From: an uncultured Sutterella sp.
GTDB lineage: Bacteria > Pseudomonadota > Gammaproteobacteria > Burkholderiales > Burkholderiaceae_F
Assembly (NCBI GenBank): GCA_900315045.1
Contig: OMXR01000009.1
Span: forward strand, 1 to 49,377
Length of the DNA: 49,377 bases
Direction: 5' to 3'
Within the stretch, counting starts at the first letter, position 1; every line of letters starts with the position of its first letter. Below the pieces are notes generated by a model. It did not search any database. It was given only the letters and a program-made list of their open reading frames with translations, and was not told the DNA's origin. This document shows, one piece after another, positions 15,835 through 24,204 of this stretch. A program made the position numbers and the translations under genes.

Positions 15835-15867
15835 GAAATTCAGCGGCGGATTTTAGCAAACTGCAGG

Positions 15868-15984
15868 CTAATACCCGGCGTTGTGTTGCGTCATAATGAC
15901 GTCCCACATGATTTTGATGAGACCTGCGGCCATCACGATCTTGATGATCCAGATGCCGATGGTCTTGAGTTTTTCCTCGTCCAT
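15868..15984 (-). CDS. 38-residue hydrophobic peptide ORF upstream of tRNA-Ser
   Basis: A 38-codon ORF too short for usual gene calling. It starts with charged MDEEKLK, has one hydrophobic helix (about residues 8-33, rich in Ile, Met and Trp) and ends TQHNAGY. AAAGG lies 7 bases before the ATG. A promoter with ideal spacing (16012-16040) puts the transcript start about 20 bases upstream, giving an ordinary leader. This is the pattern of a single-pass small membrane protein such as the short subunits of respiratory complexes. I cannot name it. Alternatively the transcript is simply the tRNA-Ser leader and the ORF is chance, but the ribosome site and composition argue for translation. Confidence 0.6.
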   Translation of the reverse strand: MDEEKLKTIGIWIIKIVMAAGLIKIMWDVIMTQHNAGY

Positions 15985-16011
15985 TTCTTGACCTTTCAGG
16001 AAAGTGGGCGC

Positions 16012-16040
16012 ATTTTACGGGTTCCTTTCTCGCGGATCAA
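16012..16040 (-). promoter_or_regulatory. Sigma-70 promoter for the 38-aa ORF and tRNA-Ser
   Basis: Minus strand -35 TTGATC (16040-16035), 17-base spacer, -10 TAAAAT (16017-16012), followed by a GC-rich GCGCCC discriminator typical of stringently controlled stable-RNA promoters. Confidence 0.6.
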
Positions 16041-16050
16041 GTTCATCGCA

Positions 16051-16785
16051 ATGTTTTCAGAAACCCTAAATCTGCTGAGGCAATCCAAAGCGGTCATCTT
16101 CGATTTGGACGGTACCCTGATCAATTCGCTGGATGTCTGGAGCCGGGTTGATGCCACCCTCATCGGGAGCCTGACGGGGCGAGTGCCGCCCTCGCATGAA
16201 CTCCACGCCTTTCAACAACAATCGATTGCCCGGCACAAGAGTCTGCCAAACCCGTACACGGGCTATTGCGCGGATCTCGGGCTCGCATTCGGAATTGATC
16301 TGCCGGGAGAGATGATCCACAGAAAGCGCTACGAAATCTCCAGGCAGCTCCTGACGAGCGAGGTGCGCCTCAGAGACGGGGCCGCCGAACTTCTGCACGG
16401 TCTGAAAGCTCTTGGAAAACGCATTGCCCTGGCGACAACAACCCGAAGAGCAAATGTCGACATCTACTCCGATAAGAACATGAACATCCGCGCTCAGGTG
16501 CTCTTTCGGGATGTCTTTGAATCCATGCTTGCAATGGAAGATGTCGAGCGCAAAAAGCCCGACCCCGAGGTCTATGAAAAAACGCTCCAAGTGCTGGGCC
16601 TGAATGCAGACGAATGCGTGGTCATCGAGGATTCGCTTGAAGGCGTACGTGCCGCCCGCGCCGCAGGGATTCCCGTGGTTGCCGTTGTGGAGAAATGGTC
16701 CGCCTCGGACAGCGAACAAATCGGCCAGCTGGCACTCACGGTCTGCCCCGATCTTCATGCCGTTCTCCAGCTCTTTGCCGGCTGA
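16051..16785 (+). CDS. HAD-superfamily phosphatase, beta-phosphoglucomutase/Gph-like
   Basis: 244 residues. A soluble HAD hydrolase with FDLDGTL (nucleophile and acid Asp, residues about 16-22), ATTTR (motif II Thr), KKPDPE (motif III Lys) and IEDSLEGVRAA (motif IV). The alpha-helical C1 cap between motifs I and II puts it with the phosphoglycolate phosphatase/beta-phosphoglucomutase branch. The substrate cannot be deduced. ATG 16051 is chosen because the upstream frame runs antisense over the 38-aa ORF. It is convergent with the rubrerythrin genes, with a hairpin between. Confidence 0.87.
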   Translation: MFSETLNLLRQSKAVIFDLDGTLINSLDVWSRVDATLIGSLTGRVPPSHELHAFQQQSIARHKSLPNPYTGYCADLGLAFGIDLPGEMIHRKRYEISRQLLTSEVRLRDGAAELLHGLKALGKRIALATTTRRANVDIYSDKNMNIRAQVLFRDVFESMLAMEDVERKKPDPEVYEKTLQVLGLNADECVVIEDSLEGVRAARAAGIPVVAVVEKWSASDSEQIGQLALTVCPDLHAVLQLFAG

Positions 16786-16807
16786 GTCCGGAGCTGAAAA
16801 CGAAACG

Positions 16808-16848
16808 GGCTGCTTCGGACTCTCCCTGTGCAAAAGTCCGAAACAGCC
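16808..16848. terminator. Hairpin between convergent HAD and rubrerythrin genes
   Basis: GGCTGCTTCGGACT pairs with AGTCCGAAACAGCC (13 of 14 pairs) around a 13-base loop. No U-run, so factor-independent termination is uncertain. Confidence 0.4.
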
Positions 16849-16881
16849 TGTCAGAAAAGCGCTCGAAACGCGCTGCGCCGA

Positions 16882-17424
16882 TTAGTAATTGGCGGCTTCG
16901 ATTTCAAAGAACGCCTGCGGGTGGAAGCAGACCGGGCAGATCTCGGGAGCTTCCTTGCCGACTACGAGGTGACCGCAGTTGCGGCACTTCCACATCTTGA
17001 TCTCGCTCTTGGCAAAGACCTGCTGCATCTCAATGTTGCTCAGGAGCTTGAGATAGCGCTCTTCGTGATGCTTCTCGATGGCGGCAACCCCGCGCATCTG
17101 AGCGGCGATCTCGTGATAGCCCTCTTCATCGGCCTCCCTGGCAAACGTCTCATACATGTCGGTCCACTCATAGTTCTCGCCGGCCGCGGCAGCCTTGAGA
17201 TTGGCCTTGGTGTCGCCGATTCCGCCCAGATGCTTGAACCAGAGCTTGGCATGCTGCTTTTCGTTCTCGGCAGTTTCTTCAAAGATCGCCGCAATCTGCT
17301 GAAAGCCTTCCTTCTTGGCAACAGAAGCAAAGTACGTGTACTTGTTGCGTGCCTGAGATTCGCCGGCAAAGGCGGCAGCAAGATTCTTGGCGGTCTTGGA
17401 ATTCATATCGAGAGGTTTGGCCAT
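16882..17424 (-). CDS. Rubrerythrin (diiron peroxidase with C-terminal rubredoxin domain)
   Basis: 180 residues. The four-helix diiron domain contains [26 protein letters not shown] and IEKHHEERY, which supply the Glu and His ligands. The C-terminal rubredoxin-like domain has CRNCG and CPVC, one Fe(Cys)4 site. Rubrerythrins reduce hydrogen peroxide to water in anaerobes, without oxygen release. Start at 17424 with AGGAG. It follows the longer rubrerythrin gene by 24 bases, and the two share most motifs, indicating a tandem duplication with loss or gain of the N-terminal rubredoxin domains. The electron donor could be the rubredoxin domains of its neighbour. Confidence 0.95.
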   Translation of the reverse strand: MAKPLDMNSKTAKNLAAAFAGESQARNKYTYFASVAKKEGFQQIAAIFEETAENEKQHAKLWFKHLGGIGDTKANLKAAAAGENYEWTDMYETFAREADEEGYHEIAAQMRGVAAIEKHHEERYLKLLSNIEMQQVFAKSEIKMWKCRNCGHLVVGKEAPEICPVCFHPQAFFEIEAANY

Positions 17425-17448
17425 ATTTTTCTCCTAGAAAGAAAGGGA

Positions 17449-18243
17449 TCAGTAATTGGTCTTGCGCACTTCAAAGAAGCTCTGGGCGTAGTTGCAAACC
17501 GGGCACACTTCAGGAGCCTTGTTTCCAACGACAATGTGACCGCAGATGCGGCACTCCCACATCGTCATCTCGCCCTTTTCAAAGACCTGCTTCATCTGGA
17601 TATTGGTCAGAAGCTTGCGGTAGCGCTCTTCATGGGTCTTCTCAATGGCGGCTACGAGCCTGAACTTCGCGGCGATCTCCGGGAATCCTTCCGCATCGGC
17701 CGTACGGGCAAAGCCGTCATACATGTCGGTCCACTCGTAGTTCTCGCCGTCGGCAGCAGCCTTGAGGTTGCTTGCCGTGTCCTTGATTCCTCCCAGAAGG
17801 TCAAACCAGAGCCGGGCATGCTCCTGTTCGTTGCGTGCCGTGCTGAGGAAAATCTCGGCAAGCTGCTCGAATCCTTCCCTCTTGGCCACCTCGGCAAAGT
17901 ACGTGTACTTGTTGCGCGCCTGGGATTCGCCGGCAAAGGCGGCAGCCAGATTCTCCGCGGTCTTCGTTCCCTTCAGGGAACCGCACTGAGCAGGCTTTTC
18001 GTCCTTGAGCTCCACGAATACATCCGCTCCCTTGTGGCAAACCGGACAGACAAAATCAGCCGGCAGTTCCGGAGCCTCATGGACATAGCCGCAAACCTTG
18101 CAGCGGAACTTCTTCATTGCGGGCTTTTCTTCAGGGAGCGCTTCAAAAACTTCAGGGCCCTTTTTGCAGAGCGGACAGACATAATCGGCGGGCAGTTCAT
18201 CGCCTTCGTATACGTAACCGCAGACCTTGCAACGGAATTTCAT
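17449..18243 (-). CDS. Rubrerythrin fused to two N-terminal rubredoxin-like domains
   Basis: 264 residues. Two successive rubredoxin-like modules (residues 1-38 and about 44-82, each with CKVCGYV...CPLC/CPVC), then the diiron four-helix domain (about 95-225, [33 protein letters not shown]) and a C-terminal rubredoxin domain (CRICG...CPVC). Three mononuclear Fe(Cys)4 sites plus one diiron site are therefore predicted in one chain, a built-in electron path for peroxide reduction. The start is ATG 18243 with AAGGAG upstream; the longer frame to 18318 has no domain character. It is the first gene of the pair, transcribed from a promoter overlapped by an AT-rich palindrome. Confidence 0.93.
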   Translation of the reverse strand: MKFRCKVCGYVYEGDELPADYVCPLCKKGPEVFEALPEEKPAMKKFRCKVCGYVHEAPELPADFVCPVCHKGADVFVELKDEKPAQCGSLKGTKTAENLAAAFAGESQARNKYTYFAEVAKREGFEQLAEIFLSTARNEQEHARLWFDLLGGIKDTASNLKAAADGENYEWTDMYDGFARTADAEGFPEIAAKFRLVAAIEKTHEERYRKLLTNIQMKQVFEKGEMTMWECRICGHIVVGNKAPEVCPVCNYAQSFFEVRKTNY

Positions 18244-18298
18244 TTTGTCTCCTTCCCCTGTGAGCGGATCAAGGGGCTTGTTTGTTAGGGTCAGCGGT

Positions 18299-18339
18299 AT
18301 TGTAGAGCAGGACAACAAATAGATAAAGTAATATTTTAT
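18299..18339 (-). promoter_or_regulatory. Rubrerythrin operon promoter with AT-rich dyad over the -35
   Basis: Minus strand -10 TACAAT (18304-18299) with a poor -35 TTTATC (18327-18322) at 17-base spacing. A 17-base dyad, ATAAAgTAaTATTTTAT (18323-18339, 14 of 17 symmetric), covers the -35. Its composition resembles PerR/Fur-type operators, which would fit peroxide control, but the match is loose. Confidence 0.3.
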
Positions 18340-18375
18340 TTCGTTATTGTTAGAATTTTTCTATCAATCGTAACC

Positions 18376-18406
18376 AAAAATGGCTCCTGAAACAGAAGCC
18401 ATTTTT
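18376..18406 (-). terminator. Rho-independent terminator after the DEAD-box helicase gene
   Basis: AAAAATGGCT pairs with AGCCATTTTT around an 11-base loop, just past the helicase stop. The T-rich arm serves as the U-tract on the minus strand. Confidence 0.7.
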
Positions 18407-18419
18407 GAGGACCGACTCC

Positions 18420-19838
18420 CTACTTCCGGAATCCGCCGCCGAGCAAAGCGGCGACGGGCCGCTTTGGCTTTGAAGTCCGGACAGCCGCGGGCTGGGGATC
18501 GCGGGCTGGCGCCGGGGATTCGCCCGGCTCATAGGGCTTGTCGAAAATCGGATCGTAGGCAACCCTTCTGAATTCACCAAGATCAGGCTTGCTCCTGCCC
18601 TCATGATCTTCATCCCTGAACCGTGAAGGATGCCGGAAAGAGCCCCGATCCCGGTCTTCACGCCGGGGCTTTCTGACGAGTTCGAACACTTGCGGCTCAA
18701 ACTTCTTGCGGATCAGATGCTCGATCGCGGAAACGCTCCGGCTGTCGGCGCCTGTCGTCAGCATGATTGCCTTGCCCTTGGCTCCCGCGCGGCCCGTTCT
18801 GCCGATTCTGTGGACATAGTCCTCAGCCTGGAAAGGCACGTCGTAATTGATCACCGTCGGCAATTCCGCGATGTCAAGCCCTCGGGCTGCAACGTCGGTT
18901 GCGACGAGCACTTCGCACTCTCCGCTCTTAAAGGCATTGAGCGCGGCGGTACGCTCGTCCTGCGTCTTGTCGCCATGGATCGCGTCCGCCTTGATGCCGC
19001 TGCGCTGCAGCGTGCGCGCCAGGCGTCGGCATGTGATTTTTGCATTGACGAAAACAAGAACCTGCTTCAGGGGATCGCCGTCTTCCCCCGTCTGCAGAAT
19101 CTGTATGAGCGCATCGGTCTTCTCGGAATCGTGCAGAGAATAGACGATCTGCTCAACCGTATCGGCCGTTGAATTCTGGCGGGCCACTTCGACGATAGCC
19201 GGGCTGTCAGCCAGAAAGTTCTTTGCAAGCTTTTTGATTTCCGGAGAAAAGGTCGCAGAGAACATGAGACTCTGCCGGGTCTTGGGCAGCAGGTTCAGGA
19301 TGCGGGAGATGTCGGGCAGAAAGCCCATGTCCAACATCCGGTCCGCTTCGTCAAGCACAACGACTTCGACTCGGGAAAGCGTCACGCTTTTGCTTTCAAC
19401 ATGATCGAGCAGCCGACCCGGAGTCGCGGTCAGCACTTCGACGCCCCGGCGCAGCTGCTCGGTCTGCGGCTTCATGTCCACGCCGCCGTAAACAACCCCG
19501 ACGCGAAGCGGCGTTTCGGACGCATACTTGACAAGGTTCTCATTGACCTGATCGGCGAGTTCGCGGGTCGGAGTGAGGACCAGAACCCGAACGGGATGGC
19601 GTGCCGGAGAAGCCGACGTGTTGGCCTGCGGCAACACCCTCTGCAGCACGGGCAGACCGTACCCCGCCGTTTTGCCGGTCCCCGTCTGGGCCGCCCCCAT
19701 CACATCCACCCCGGACAGAACCAGCGGAATAGCCTTTTCCTGAATCGGCGTAGGCGAGACGTAGCCCATCGCAGAAATTGCGGAAAGAATGCGCGGATCA
19801 AGACCAAATTGTGAAAATGTTTTTTGAGCCTTAGTCAT
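18420..19838 (-). CDS. DEAD-box RNA helicase, RhlE-like
   Basis: 472 residues. An ATP-dependent RNA helicase with the Q motif (FSQFGLDPRILSAISAMGY...TPIQ), motif I AQTGTGKT, Ia PTREL, II DEAD, III SAT, V ATDVAARGLD and VI HRIGRTGRAG. After the RecA-like core (to about residue 380), the tail is basic and Arg/Asp/Pro-rich, as in RhlE/RhlB-type helicases that act in ribosome assembly and mRNA decay. Subfamily choice is from the core sequence and tail type; I cannot separate RhlE from close paralogues by eye. It is monocistronic, flanked by tRNA-Ile2 upstream and a terminator downstream. Confidence 0.92.
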   Translation of the reverse strand: MTKAQKTFSQFGLDPRILSAISAMGYVSPTPIQEKAIPLVLSGVDVMGAAQTGTGKTAGYGLPVLQRVLPQANTSASPARHPVRVLVLTPTRELADQVNENLVKYASETPLRVGVVYGGVDMKPQTEQLRRGVEVLTATPGRLLDHVESKSVTLSRVEVVVLDEADRMLDMGFLPDISRILNLLPKTRQSLMFSATFSPEIKKLAKNFLADSPAIVEVARQNSTADTVEQIVYSLHDSEKTDALIQILQTGEDGDPLKQVLVFVNAKITCRRLARTLQRSGIKADAIHGDKTQDERTAALNAFKSGECEVLVATDVAARGLDIAELPTVINYDVPFQAEDYVHRIGRTGRAGAKGKAIMLTTGADSRSVSAIEHLIRKKFEPQVFELVRKPRREDRDRGSFRHPSRFRDEDHEGRSKPDLGEFRRVAYDPIFDKPYEPGESPAPARDPQPAAVRTSKPKRPVAALLGGGFRK

Positions 19839-19960
19839 AAAAACGCCTGACAGATCAGACCAGTAAAGCCATTAACGGGGAAGGAAACTGCAGCGGCCGG
19901 TGATGTCGCTCCCAGACCAGATCCCGAAGAACCCAGAGGGCATGCTGAAACGATGCGATA

Positions 19961-20037
<77 letters not shown>

Positions 20038-20125
20038 CACGCATTTTTTAGGATCCCGCATTGTAGCCGATGGCCACGTTTCGCGCTATGCTCGGGAAAG
20101 ATCAATTCTCTTTTGGGGACCACCT

Positions 20126-20923
20126 ATGACCAAGACCTTGCGTCTCACCGTCGCCGAAGACGGAAAACTGGGCATCAAAGACTTCAAGCCCCGCACTTTT
20201 GCTCAGGCTCTGGAAGGCGTTCTCCCCCGCACGTGGCGCCACAATCCTGCCGGACTTTCGCAAGCCGTCAAAAACAATGCCGACCTGCTTACCGTCACCA
20301 TCGGCCTGATGGGAACCTTCGAGGATTTCCTCTGGAACCGCTATCTGGAAACCGAGGAAAGCATCCGTGCTGCAACCGAAGAGATTGAACTCAAATCGGT
20401 CGATCCCCAGAAGGAGATCAAGGCGGACAGCAACCTGAAGCTGCTCTACGTGCGGCTCGACAGGATTTCCAAGCGGCTTGACCGCCTTGAGAAATACAAG
20501 CCGTCCAAGTGGGTGAAGTCTCTCAAGAAGAAGGAGTATCAGGCGCTTGTTGAAGGCTTCGAGCAGTTCCTGTCCCAGGAAGTGACCGAGGACTGGACCC
20601 TTTACTCATCGGCAGTCGACAACCCCGTGCTGGCCACCGTTCATGCCGTTCGCTCCCTGCCGCTTTCCGCGCTGGAGGAACTTCAGATAGATTTTGTTGA
20701 AATGGCCGGCGCATCCCTTCCTCTGGAGGCCTACACCCGCTGCACGGTTGAGCAGGCCAACGCTGTTGCCAAGAAGGAAGGACTTGCCATTCACTTTGAG
20801 CCCCTTGTGGCGAGCGCTGCCAAGGCGCCTGGCAAAAAGGACCAGCCCGCCAAGAGCACCAAGCCGGCTGCAAAGAAGACTGCAGCCAGAGCGAAGAAAT
20901 CCGCCTCTGCTACGGCTTCCTGA
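20126..20923 (+). CDS. Uncharacterised protein with H1-like Lys/Ala tail
   Basis: 265 residues, no signal peptide or membrane segment. The body (1-220) is probably helical with a strongly charged segment (about 85-155, containing LKLLYVRLDRISKRLDRLEKY) that could form a coiled coil. The last 30 or so residues (AKKTAARAKKSA-type) are a lysine/alanine tail like those of bacterial histone H1-like proteins, often used to bind nucleic acid. I do not recognise the body. The gene stands alone downstream of the divergent tRNA-Ile2 and is followed by a strong terminator. ATG 20126 is chosen; the upstream frame runs over the tRNA. Confidence 0.75.
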   Translation: MTKTLRLTVAEDGKLGIKDFKPRTFAQALEGVLPRTWRHNPAGLSQAVKNNADLLTVTIGLMGTFEDFLWNRYLETEESIRAATEEIELKSVDPQKEIKADSNLKLLYVRLDRISKRLDRLEKYKPSKWVKSLKKKEYQALVEGFEQFLSQEVTEDWTLYSSAVDNPVLATVHAVRSLPLSALEELQIDFVEMAGASLPLEAYTRCTVEQANAVAKKEGLAIHFEPLVASAAKAPGKKDQPAKSTKPAAKKTAARAKKSASATAS

Positions 20924-20947
20924 GCCGCTTCATCCTGACACATTCCG

Positions 20948-20979
20948 CCCCGGGAGGCCCATGGGTTCCCGGGGTTTTT
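20948..20979 (+). terminator. Rho-independent terminator after the 265-aa gene
   Basis: CCCCGGGA pairs perfectly with TCCCGGGG and is followed by TTTTT. It begins 24 bases past the stop. Confidence 0.85.
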
Positions 20980-20994
20980 GCGGGCTCAAGGCGG

Positions 20995-22362
20995 CTAATC
21001 GACCCGGCTCGAGCGCAGCAGCCCCGCCCCCATCACAACGCCCCCAAGCAAAATCCCGACCACCATCGGGTCAACCGGGAGACTTCCGTAAGCGATGAGA
21101 GCAACCACGGCTGCCGGGCACAGCACAACGCACAGCAGAGCATATTCGGCGCGAACCCGCCCCTTGAGCCAGAGGGCAAATGAGAGCGGGACGAGCGTCA
21201 CCGACGCCCTGAGCCCCATGGAAAGAACCGAGTAGTTCAGAATCATGTCATCCCGGGATGCAAGGCAAAGCGATACGGCTACGGCAAGCAGAACCAGTAT
21301 GAACACTCTCACGCGCAGTTCATCCCGCCCGTCTCTGGAGAGCACCGGGAAGAGTCTTCTGGCGATGTCGTAGTTGAAAATGGTGGCCACGCCAAGCGCA
21401 ATGCCGGCTCCGCTGCCCACCACCGTTATCAGAAGCGTCCCGAGCACAACGCCAGCGGGGAACGCCGGCAGATGGATCAGAACAAATTCCGTCAGCGCCG
21501 CCTTTGCCTCGATGTCAGGGAAGTGCATGCGCATGTAAAGCCCCACGGCAATGGCGCATGCCCCAACAACCGGCAGCGTCATGGCGCTGAGCAAAACGCC
21601 GCGCCGGGCTTCCCGATCGCTTCCCGCATTGATGATCGCCTGGGCATAGATCTGCGAGGTCGCAACGCCGATCATCACGGAGAACAGAGCTCCGAAGTCC
21701 TTGCCGACTCCCCGATTGAAAAAGCTGAAGAAATCGACTGCGTGAGTGCGATTGAGCTGCTCCACCCCCTGCATGAACGAAGCGGCTCCCCCCGAGAGCC
21801 ACAAGGCCGCAATCCCGCATGTGACCAGAGACAGCAGCACAAGAAACAGCTTGAGAAGACCTACCATGCCGGCGCCCTTGGTTCCGCCAAAGACGACATA
21901 GATCCCCATCAGCAGCGCAACAGATACAAAAGACCAGGCGAGCGGCAGCTCCGGAGCGACAACGGCGATGACGCTGGTGCCGGCGATGAGCTGGGAGAGG
22001 ATGGCGATGAAGTTTCCCAGAGCGTTCAGAACCGATGCGACAAGCCCGGTCCGGGGACCGTACTCTTCGCCGATGATGCCGACGACGGTGGGCTTGCCGG
22101 TTCTGCGAATCGGCCGGCCGTAAACGAAATACAGGAACAGGAACCCGAGCAGTCCGCCGGCATGAAAGCACCAGGCGCTGTTTCCATAGACAAAGGCAAG
22201 CTGAGAGGTTCCGATGGTTCCCGATCCGCCAAGGTAAGTGCCGAGAATGACTCCGGACACAAGCGCGGAGTTCAGCTTTCCGCCTTTTTTCTTGTGCAGT
22301 CCCGAATAAACCGCCAGAAGCGCAATCATCATGACGCTTACCAGCATCCCGAAGAGCAGCAT
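20995..22362 (-). CDS. Sodium:solute symporter-family (SSS) transporter
   Basis: 455 residues, very hydrophobic, with about 12-13 predicted transmembrane helices. The N-terminal region (GVILGTYLGGSGTIGTSQLAF, then GPRTGLVASVLNALGNF) resembles SSS-family (LeuT-fold) symporters. It would take up an organic solute with sodium or protons. The substrate is unknown. The start ATG 22362 has AGAGGG before it; the frame extends to 22488, but that part crosses the tRNA-Thr terminator and has no membrane-protein character. It stands alone, convergent with the 265-aa gene. Confidence 0.8.
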   Translation of the reverse strand: MLLFGMLVSVMMIALLAVYSGLHKKKGGKLNSALVSGVILGTYLGGSGTIGTSQLAFVYGNSAWCFHAGGLLGFLFLYFVYGRPIRRTGKPTVVGIIGEEYGPRTGLVASVLNALGNFIAILSQLIAGTSVIAVVAPELPLAWSFVSVALLMGIYVVFGGTKGAGMVGLLKLFLVLLSLVTCGIAALWLSGGAASFMQGVEQLNRTHAVDFFSFFNRGVGKDFGALFSVMIGVATSQIYAQAIINAGSDREARRGVLLSAMTLPVVGACAIAVGLYMRMHFPDIEAKAALTEFVLIHLPAFPAGVVLGTLLITVVGSGAGIALGVATIFNYDIARRLFPVLSRDGRDELRVRVFILVLLAVAVSLCLASRDDMILNYSVLSMGLRASVTLVPLSFALWLKGRVRAEYALLCVVLCPAAVVALIAYGSLPVDPMVVGILLGGVVMGAGLLRSSRVD

Positions 22363-22422
22363 AAAACCCTCTGGTTCATAGACCGACGCCTGAGGCCGAA
22401 TCGTGCTCCTCTTGACTGACTC

Positions 22423-22443
22423 GCGCCTGCCTGAAGCAGGCGC
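22423..22443 (-). other. Hairpin in the leader of the transporter gene
   Basis: GCGCCTGC pairs perfectly with GCAGGCGC around 5 bases, 61 bases upstream of the transporter start and after the tRNA-Thr terminator. It may be a regulatory leader structure or operator; no riboswitch class is recognisable. Confidence 0.3.
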
Positions 22444-22473
22444 CGAAGTCGGATCACGGCAGACGCAGGTACG

Positions 22474-22505
22474 AAAAAACCCTGTCAAAACTGAGAATGA
22501 CAGGG
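22474..22505 (-). terminator. Rho-independent terminator of tRNA-Thr
   Basis: CCCTGTCA pairs perfectly with TGACAGGG around a 10-base loop, followed by TTTTTT on the minus strand, 12 bases beyond the CCA end. Confidence 0.88.
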
Positions 22506-22517
22506 CTTTGGAATTTG

Positions 22518-22593
22518 TGGTGCCGGTGAGAGGATTCGAACATCCGACCTTCGCATTACGAATGCGCTGCTCTACCAGCTGAGCTACACCGGC
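22518..22593 (-). tRNA. tRNA-Thr (CGU)
   Basis: 76 nt. Acceptor GCCGGTG/CACCGGC, anticodon CGT in GCATTCGTAATGC, T-arm GTTCGAATC, discriminator A, CCA encoded. It has its own promoter and terminator. Confidence 0.96.
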
Positions 22594-22652
22594 ACACGAT
22601 TTTCACGTCAAACACAGTCCTGAAGGAATGCTCCGTCCGACGTGAGGAACGC

Positions 22653-22680
22653 ATTCTATAGGACTTTGGCAAAAAAGCAA
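22653..22680 (-). promoter_or_regulatory. Promoter of tRNA-Thr
   Basis: Minus strand -35 TTGCTT (22680-22675), 16-base spacer, -10 TAGAAT (22658-22653), then a GCG discriminator. It lies between the thrC stop and the tRNA. Confidence 0.55.
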
Positions 22681-22735
22681 GTCCGAAAGACAAATTCTCA
22701 GTTTTTCTCTTCCGCACCATGCCCCGGCGAATGCC

Positions 22736-24178
22736 TCATTGCACGTGTTCGCTCAAAAACCGCTTGACTCTCTGAGCATCCGCAGGCATCACGGTCACGA
22801 ACTGGGGCTTGCTCTCAATCCCCTCGTAGGAGGCAGGAATCTCCGGCTTCTCCCCGATGGCCTCGCGAATCGTTTCCTCGAACTTGGCGGGCAGAGCCGT
22901 TTCAAGCGTCAGCATCTTCACGCCGGGACGCTTGTGCTCCATGGCAACCTTGAGCCCGTCAGCCGTGTGCGGATCGATCATCACCTTCTGGTCGGCCCAT
23001 AGCGCACGAATGGTGGCGAGGCGGTCTGCATGCGTGCTCTTGCCCGATTCAAACCCTGACTTCCTGACCAGATCAAACTCCTGCGCCGTGAGCTGGAACT
23101 GTCCTTTTTCAGCCACATCGTTCCAGAGGGCCCGCACGCGTCCGGCATCGCGCCCGACAATGTCGCTCACATAGCGCTCAAAGTTGGACGCCTTGGAAAT
23201 GTCCATCGACGGAGAACTCGTCACGTAGGTGTGCGCTCGGTCGCGGACACGGTAAACACCGGTCCGGAAAAACTCGTCAAGAACGTCATTCTCATTGGTT
23301 GCAACAACCAGGCGCCCGACGGGCAGGCCCATCTGCTTGGCGATCCACCCGGCAAGAATGTCTCCGAAATTGCCGGACGGAACCGTAAAGTCGACCTCCT
23401 CGCCAGAGGCCGAACTCGCCTCCAGCCAGCCGCGGAAATAGTAGACAACCTGAGCGCCGATTCTGGCCCAGTTGATCGAATTGACCGTTCCGATCGAATG
23501 TGCCTGCTTGTACGCATGATCGTTGCTCACCGCCTTGACGATGTCCTGGGCATCGTCAAACGCCCCCTGCACGGCAATATTGAAGATGTTCTCGTCTTTG
23601 AGGGAATACATCTGGGCGCGCTGAAAATCACTCATGCGCCCGTGCGGCGAGAGCATGAAGACACGGATTCCTTTCCTGCCGCGCATGGCGTATTCAGCAG
23701 CGCTGCCCGTATCTCCGGAAGTGGCTCCGAGGATGTTGAGCTCGCCCCCCTGCCTGTCAAGCAGATACTCGAAAAGCGCGCCAAGGAACTGCATAGCCAT
23801 GTCCTTGAAGGCCAGAGTCGGACCATTGGACAGTTCAAGAATGCCGATCCCGTCATATTTCCCGGAGAGCCACTTGACGGGAGTGATTCTGGAAAAATCC
23901 TCTCCGCGCCTGCCGCAGCAATACACCTCTTTGCGGTAGGTCTTGCGGCAGAGCGCCTTCAGATCCTCCGGCGGGATGTCATCGGCAAAAAGCCGGAGCA
24001 CCTCGAACGCCAGGTCGGCGTAGGACAGGGAACGCCAGGACTCCAGCTGCCGGGCACTCACCTGCGGGTAGGCTTCAGGCAGGAAAAGCCCGCCGTCCGC
24101 CGCCAGCCCCTTGAGCACAATGGAACTGTAGGTGGCGCCGGTATTCTCGCCGCGGGTCGAAACGTAATTGACAGCCAT
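22736..24178 (-). CDS. thrC: Threonine synthase
   Basis: 480 residues. A PLP enzyme converting O-phosphohomoserine to threonine. The N-terminus (YVSTRGE) is typical, with the PLP lysine in GPTLAFKDMAMQFLG, followed by ATSGDTGSAAEYAMRG for phosphate binding. Its length fits the long proteobacterial/yeast-type class. It begins 26 bases after hom, as the last gene of the aminotransferase-hom-thrC set, giving aspartate semialdehyde to threonine steps in one operon (ThrB is not here). No attenuator-like Thr/Ile leader is visible. Confidence 0.96.
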   Translation of the reverse strand: MAVNYVSTRGENTGATYSSIVLKGLAADGGLFLPEAYPQVSARQLESWRSLSYADLAFEVLRLFADDIPPEDLKALCRKTYRKEVYCCGRRGEDFSRITPVKWLSGKYDGIGILELSNGPTLAFKDMAMQFLGALFEYLLDRQGGELNILGATSGDTGSAAEYAMRGRKGIRVFMLSPHGRMSDFQRAQMYSLKDENIFNIAVQGAFDDAQDIVKAVSNDHAYKQAHSIGTVNSINWARIGAQVVYYFRGWLEASSASGEEVDFTVPSGNFGDILAGWIAKQMGLPVGRLVVATNENDVLDEFFRTGVYRVRDRAHTYVTSSPSMDISKASNFERYVSDIVGRDAGRVRALWNDVAEKGQFQLTAQEFDLVRKSGFESGKSTHADRLATIRALWADQKVMIDPHTADGLKVAMEHKRPGVKMLTLETALPAKFEETIREAIGEKPEIPASYEGIESKPQFVTVMPADAQRVKRFLSEHVQ

Positions 24179-24204
24179 GATGGTGTTCCTTCTCCCTGCA
24201 ATGA

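Noticed and set aside
16828..18288. 486-codon plus-strand frame opposite both rubrerythrins
   Set aside because: The internal repeat in its translation simply reflects the duplicated rubrerythrin genes on the other strand.
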